Origin: Saxidomus purpurata | Lineage: Eukaryota > Mollusca > Bivalvia > Venerida > Veneridae | Reading direction: 5' to 3' | Assembly: GCA_022818135.1 (NCBI GenBank) | Contig: JAFMSR010000010.1 | Location: 30,963,770-31,027,769, forward strand | Length of the DNA stretch: 64,000 nucleotides | Translations under genes and position numbers: made by a program | Shown here: in pieces, positions 58,541 through 64,000 of the stretch | Numbering within the stretch: position 1 is the first letter of the stretch | Layout: each line of letters opens with the position of its first letter | Notes under the pieces: model-generated | Seen by the model: only the letters and a program-made list of their open reading frames with translations | Databases searched by the model: none | What the model was told of the DNA's origin: nothing

Positions 58541-59305
58541 ATAGAGGATAATTGTTGGTTTCGGTGTAAGATCACGTTATAATTTCACCGAGTGGGCACC
58601 AAAAGTGATATTTTCACGAGTGGCGCAGTGAAATTAACGTGATATTACACCGATACCAACATTTTTTCTGTTTGTTTCTATAAAATATCGAAAATCGCGG
58701 GAAACGTCATCAGAAAACATAGCGCAAATGACGTCATTTAAACGACATCATCGTCGCATGGTTTCCAGCATTAGTTACGCTCGGTATACTTTTGACGTAA
58801 ATCCGGGTTAAAGATTGCAAAACAGTGAAAAATAAAAATGGTAATCCGCTGTTTCAAAACTGTGGATTATCACTTTTATTTCACTGAGAAAACTCTATAA
58901 TTCACTGGAAAACATAAAATCCCGATAATCTCACTGTTCACTCAGTAAAAATTATCAAAATTTTCTACCCGGATTAACGTCAAAATGTATACTGAGCGTA
59001 ACGAACGCCAGATACCATACGACGATGACGTCGTTAAAATGACGTAATGTTTGCTATGCTTTCTGATGACGTTTCCCGTGATTTTAGACATTTTATTGAA
59101 ACAAACTCTACAAAAGTAGAGTTATAGACATAAAATAAACAGAAAAATTGTTGGTATCGATGTAATATCACGATAATTTCACTCGTGAACACCAATAGTA
59201 GTTATTTTCACTCGTGGCTGCGCCACTCGTGAAAATATCACTTTTGGTGCCCACTCGGTGAAATTATATCGTGATATTACACCGAAACCAACAATTATCC
59301 TCTAT
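58541..59305. mobile_element. 765-bp fold-back element of nested palindromes
   Basis: Outer ends ATAGAGGATAATTGTTGGTT and its reverse complement. Each end zone is itself palindromic (TTGGTTTCGGTGTAA... to ...TTACACCGATACCAA). The inner parts carry an inverted pair with ACGTCATCAGAAA / TTTCTGATGACGT. A spacer of about 150 bp lies at the centre. No transposase frame. Confidence 0.88.
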
Positions 59306-59337
59306 ATATTTGTATTCAGTTCTGTAGCTAAAGGTCT

Positions 59338-60092
59338 ATATTGTAAAAATGAATTTTGAGACTTTTTATTCCATTTTGCTGCGATTAATTTCATGGATCA
59401 AACATATATGGGAGTTGCCATGCCGCCTTTCTTAAAGTCAATGGAAACCTTCGTAACAGGATCAGCTGCGAATCGCTTAAATACAGATGTTGACGAGATC
59501 GAATAGGCCTTAACAATAAAAATTAAACATTTTCAGTGTGAACAGGGATATATACAACACAAATGGATAATGATATAATAAAAATTATATGACCCAATAC
59601 ATATTGTCAGTACTAAACAGAAAAAAGTATGAAAAACAAATAATTCAAAGATATACAACATTAACGGATTTTATTCCACCACCCAAATGAAATAAAACCA
59701 AATACAATATAAATGACGAATCAAATATCACAACGTTTGGCATGCCGTTAACATGTATTTCCACAATAATACTTGAAATGGGTAAAAAAAAGAAAACTGT
59801 TTCATTGAAGGATTGAAACTAAATCCCCAGAACTCACCGACCTCTCATTTCTAGTTAGATGACAAAAGCTTTGAAATTTACACGTCATTAACAGAAATTC
59901 ACAATATTCACAAATTATAACTTTATTATTCTAAACAACTGTCAGAATTATCGATAGTTTTGCGTTACAAAAAATCAGTAATTAACCCCTCCTTAGATGT
60001 TTCCAGTTAATCAGATGTCAAATAAGAGCGTACAGTCGCAGAGACCAAAGAGCAGACACTCTTCCAAATGCCTCATTAGTCTTGCGCACCAG
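59338..60092. other. No gene seen; region upstream of the 60-kb promoter
   Basis: AT-rich sequence. It may contain upstream regulatory DNA of the next gene, but no specific site was recognised. Confidence 0.4.
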
Positions 60093-60100
60093 TGACGTCA
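60093..60100. promoter_or_regulatory. Full cAMP response element TGACGTCA
   Basis: Exact palindromic CRE, 77 bp upstream of the TATA box. Binding site for CREB/ATF-type bZIP factors. Confidence 0.55.
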
Positions 60101-60169
60101 TGTCACGTATGAACTTTGGCACCGGAGGCATAACCCGTGCCATTAATAATTACGCGGGAATGATAGGAA

Positions 60170-60176
60170 TATAAAG
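60170..60176 (+). promoter_or_regulatory. TATA box TATAAAG
   Basis: Good TATA element about 30 bp before a C-C-A initiator-like site at 60201, with the CRE upstream. The spacing and the exon that follows support a real core promoter. Confidence 0.6.
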
Positions 60177-60200
60177 ACGTGGACTTCCCAATTGTTTTCC

Positions 60201-60268
60201 ATACATCTCTCAAAGAGCGCTTAAGGATCCTTCAGCTTTTCATTAGTGTATTGATTAACGGCAATAAG
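60201..60268 (+). other. Predicted non-coding first exon
   Basis: From the inferred start site to a donor (AAG/GTATTT). Joins the acceptor TTGTTTCAG at 60448. Contains no ATG-initiated frame of note. Confidence 0.45.
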
Positions 60269-60517
60269 GTATTTCTGCGATAGCTTTAATACGAAATCAT
60301 TTGGATAAAAATCTTTAAACTTTTAAAGAACTTGAAAACTTTTTTTATTTCGAAGTGAATACCAGCGTTGTAAATTAATAAATTCAATAAACTGTACAAT
60401 TTTCGGCATAAGCTCTAAAAAGTTCTAATATTTTATTTATTGTTTCAGCCGCGACGGAATATTCGAGTACCGCTACCAGCGTTGAAGGAGGAAGCAAATC
60501 TTAGACAGTTTGAAACA

Positions 60518-60660
60518 ATGCAGCTACAAGCGCAGATAATATCATTGACAATTTTCAGTTTATTTCTTATATGTTTAGAGTTAAAGTTCACATCAGGTAT
60601 GGAACTGTCCAGGACATTTCATGACTACCATTCACCAGACACCGACATCAACACAGAACG
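60518..60660 (+). CDS. First coding exon of a secreted or membrane protein (partial, unrecognised)
   Basis: After the acceptor at 60448, the second in-frame ATG opens MQLQAQIISLTIFSLFLICL, a typical signal peptide (hydrophobic core residues 7-20, probable cleavage near FTSG, about residue 27), then a polar stretch (SRTFHDYHSPDTDINTE) and a consensus donor GTAAGC that splits a codon (phase 2). An upstream in-frame ATG at 60440 lies in the intron side and is not used. A TATA/CRE promoter plus signal peptide resembles a neuropeptide or hormone precursor, but nothing identifies the family. Later exons were not found before the window ends. Confidence 0.55.
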
Positions 60661-61194
60661 GTAAGCAATATATATATGTTATCTGGATATGCTAAGTTTT
60701 TTTTAATTTCTTTGATATTATTCTCTGTTTAAATTTTTGATAATTCCTTATATCATAGTTGGAGATGTAAAGATATTTTGAAATACTGGCCAGAATGAAT
60801 TCCAATAAGTTAACAGGCTTTAATTAATGTTATAATTTCACGTTCGTCAGAATTTCAAATCGTCTATAATATATCATTCTATTTATATTACATTTAAATG
60901 CATAAAATGTCATATTTTTCAAGATTTGGCAATCATTTTAAAGATTTTTGAAAGACCTAATGATATGACTTTTCACAGTCATTATCATACTTTAATGATA
61001 TATTGACAAATTTCACAAAGTTGTAATTTGTTTTTTTTTTCGGTAATGATTGAGTAAGTATTTGTTTGACATACAAATTAGGATGTAAGGGTAAAATAGC
61101 TGTTTTAAAAACAGCTGTTAGATTGCTTTATATTAAATAAGCACGGACATTTATGCGACCAGCTAGGTAGTCAAAAAAAAGACATGTGGTTTTA

Positions 61195-61405
61195 AGTTGC
61201 TGACTTCAAATCGCTGTAATTTCTGATTTGATTCAGTGTTCTGAGTACGAGCCCCGCTACTGACCATATCTCTGTATTGAGAAAGTTGGCAGCTTCTTAC
61301 AGCAGCTCGAGCTTTAGTATTCGTCTTTGCCAGTAACCACTATTTGGTAAATTATAATTAACTGAAATACCATCGAACTGGCGTTAAACACCATGAAAAA
61401 TAAAG
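61195..61405 (+). repeat. tRNA-derived SINE
   Basis: GTTCTGAGTACGAGCCCCGC (B-box region), GAGAAAGTTGGCAGCTTCTT (same body as the SINEs at 29.4 and 30.0 kb), and the tail GGCGTTAAACACCATGAAAA typical of bivalve SINEs. Confidence 0.7.
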
Positions 61406-63428
61406 ACCTTTCTTACCAATTTGATTTTGGAGAGAAAACTATCTTTAAGAGGATAAAAGCGTTACTTTTGGACAGTAGTTGTCCCACGTGGGAATAAATA
61501 GCAGTTGCTTGATCCAATTGCGGAACGCATTTGGTAATAGTTCGAGTTACTTGCGGTTACACGCAGCGTGGATAATATCAAGTTAGAAACACCACGTTGG
61601 GTGATAGTTCGGTCATTCGGTAGCAAATACGACTGCCTAGATAAAAATGAGAATTTTACTGAGATATAGAATGCTTGTATACAACACGTTAATAAAACAA
61701 TATTTTTAAAAGAGTCCATACATTTTGTTCGAAAGTTCTTGTCGACGAACGTTTTTAAATTTACATCGAATAGATCCAAATGACAGAAAAATCACAGCGG
61801 ATATTTCTATCTGCCATGCTTATCGACATGGTGAATTTGCATTTTGCATTTTGAAAAAAAAACCTCTTACATAAATAACACACACTTGCGTTAGTTAAAG
61901 CTAAATCATTTCAACTCGGTTACGACTGAAAATTTATCTCAAATTATACATTATAAGTTATTACTTATTCAAAAGATGTACTTATCGCTGACCAAACCCA
62001 ACTAAAGACCAAATCAGTGACCTGTCAAAAAAAAACCCTCTTATTACGATTACTTCCTGCATGCGGTTGTTGAATCTTACCCCCCAAGGTTTTACCTCAT
62101 TTCGCTTGTCCAGGGATAGGACACACGCCCTCTTAGATCCTATGCTTAGTTTATAATGGGTCATCTTTAACTTAAAAAAAGACGTTTGGTGAGTTGTATG
62201 TTCTATGCCTTAGTCATGAATTATTATCGATATATCACGGTTCTTTTGATAAACCATACAAACTTACTTTTTAAACATTCACTGTTGGCGGAGTTATATG
62301 CTTAAATACATAATAAGTATAATGAGACAAATTTAAGATTTCATTGAACTCTGCTAATGTAAATGTTATTAATGTTTTAGATATCGTTATTTACTTCAGC
62401 AACATAATAAATCACGATATAAGACCGGCCAGTAAGTTAAATCACAGAAAAGTAAATGAAAATTAAGCTGAATCTATTCGTTTTTAACATAGCTAAACTT
62501 ACTTTTATATGTACAAAAAACCTGAAGATAATGCTATTTTAGAGAAACGAGTTTTTTTTCTTACTTTCATTATTGACTAGACAGATCATGTTCGAACTAC
62601 TGATTTTTATGAAGCATGAAATAGACAATTGCCTTAAGGTTTTATTGTACATAGCAAATCCGGATTTGAGACCATACCATTTGAAAAATATTGCATATTC
62701 GTAGAAAATTTAGGTTTAGATTTTAGGTTTAGAAATATGAAAGGCAAAATACTTAAAATTGTAGCATAAGATAACTAAATACTATTGCATTTCTGAGCGT
62801 TTGTAAGGATGAGATGTAAATGGTTCTACCAACATTTCCAGTGACGTGATAGTATGAAATAACGGTCAAAAAGGCATAGACAAAACTGACGCCTTAAGCA
62901 ATAGGAAGATAGAGTTGGCAGTATTCCTGTTCTATTAGAAATGTTGTTGTCGACTCATAGTTATTGCTATCATAAATGTGGTGTGGGGTGTGAGCTGGAT
63001 GTCTGTAAGCTTACCAATTTGTACAGAATGACGTATTGGACACATTAACGTCCGATGTTTTAAGAATTAAGAGGGCTTACGGAGGAGCGCATAAACTTCA
63101 TGCTACCGTATTACATAGTCGTCACATGTTCACAATATTGCATATACTTGCCCCTTAAAAGGAACGATCATTTTGCACACACTAGGGGAGAATTAACGCA
63201 TAAAAGACTAACGATGGAAAACCGTGCACAATCGTTTATAGTTGTTGCTATGTTATGAAAATGTTAGCATCTTTAATAATTGCAATGTGTTTTTGCTTTT
63301 TATTTTTTATTGTTAATCCATTGTGTCATGTATCAAAGTGTTTTATATAAGAATCTTCAAGATGTTCTTTTGTTATATAGGTAGAATGACTCGTTCTAAC
63401 ACATTCAGTCTTTAAAATTATTATTGTT

Positions 63429-63429
<1 letters not shown>
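61406..63429. other. No gene seen; presumed intron of the 60-kb gene
   Basis: AT-rich; no second coding exon with a convincing frame and splice sites was recognised. Confidence 0.4.

Positions 63430-63496
<67 letters not shown>
63430..63496 (+). repeat. (TAA)n microsatellite
   Basis: Uninterrupted TAA/ATA triplets, about 22 copies. Confidence 0.97.
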
Positions 63497-63500
<4 letters not shown>

Positions 63501-63867
63501 CAAATTCGCCAAACTGGGCTCCCGTCGTATGGAACGGATAAAATTTTGTAAAGCTATTTGGTATATTGTTATAATATCATTTGGGCAAAATTAATGGAAG
63601 TTATAAAACTACCGGATTAAAAGAAAAAGAAAAACAGAGTGTAAAAGTAAAACAGCCCATCCCCTGCGGATGGTCTGAATTCAGTGGGTATGAATCTCCT
63701 GCAATCGGAACATCCGGTTGGAATCTCCTGCTTAATGATGAATTTTCTCTGCAACTTTGGCTAAGGGCCATCAGATTATTAACATATCTAGATTATATTA
63801 CAGTCTGATCACTGTTTGATTATTTGTGTAAAACGAAATAAAATTCTGATTTTTAGTTTCACATAAA

Positions 63868-64000
63868 TTTTTATAAAAACTTTTTTATTAATAACAAAAG
63901 GAGTCCAACCTAAAAGATGTCTCATTTCGAAAAGAATCATTTTGGTTAAAGTTTTTAAAAACTTTTTTATTAATAACAAAAGGAGTCCCACCTAAAAGAT
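63868..64000 (+). repeat. Start of an approximately 80-bp tandem repeat at the window edge
   Basis: AACTTTTTTATTAATAACAA, then AAGGAGTCC.ACCTAAAAGAT occurs at 63878 and again at 63960, cut by the window end. Confidence 0.8.

Noticed and set aside
62655..62695. Sequence GAGACCATACCATTTGAAAA resembling the terminus of the 8.4/42.2-kb element
   Set aside because: The match is short and imperfect and no second end is nearby. Chance or an unrecognisable relic.

Overview
This is a eukaryotic, AT-rich, intron-rich animal window. No bacterial operons, rRNA, functional tRNA genes or CRISPR arrays were seen. Bivalve mollusc is the best guess. The reasons are the gene structure (short exons with GT-AG introns), tRNA-derived SINEs, many small palindromic DNA elements, and several copies of a repeat whose ends read 'AACAAGAGGGCC...CTATATCGCTCACC', a type I associate with clam genomes. 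The species assignment is inference.

Three conserved genes can be assembled exon by exon with consistent reading phase.
(1) CWF19L1 (minus strand, 9828 to 344): 14 coding exons, 522 aa, a complete CwfJ/Drn1-family protein related to the lariat-debranching enzyme.
(2) DNAAF3 (plus strand, 10210 to 22184): 15 coding exons, 453 aa, a complete dynein axonemal assembly factor.
(3) DEF8 (minus strand, 39678 to 29209): 10 coding exons, 620 aa, with a C1-type zinc finger, a Rubicon-homology zinc domain and a long Ser/acidic N-terminal extension.
CWF19L1 and DNAAF3 are head to head, with 381 bp between start codons, so they probably share a bidirectional promoter. DNAAF3 and DEF8 are tail to tail. A fourth locus at the right side (60.09-60.66 kb, plus) has a CRE, a TATA box, a non-coding first exon and one coding exon beginning with a signal peptide. 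The rest of that gene lies beyond the window or was not recognised.

The remainder is gene-poor and repeat-rich, especially 40-60 kb. It includes a pair of about 1-kb terminal-inverted-repeat (TIR) elements in opposite orientation (8.4 and 42.2 kb), a 1.8-kb TIR element with a TA target site nested in an older repeat (24.58-26.40 kb), and a CAGGG-ended 1-kb element (40.6 kb). It also includes two copies of a 260-bp MITE, several hairpin MITEs, a 765-bp fold-back element made of nested palindromes (58.54-59.31 kb), a 26-bp satellite of about 35 units (47.58-48.49 kb), and an old direct duplication (49.1-50.2 and 52.5-53.4 kb). A 57-bp minisatellite in a DNAAF3 intron was built from the exon end plus its splice donor, so the donor has been multiplied about 20 times. 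Long poly-G/poly-T runs at several places look like consensus artefacts.
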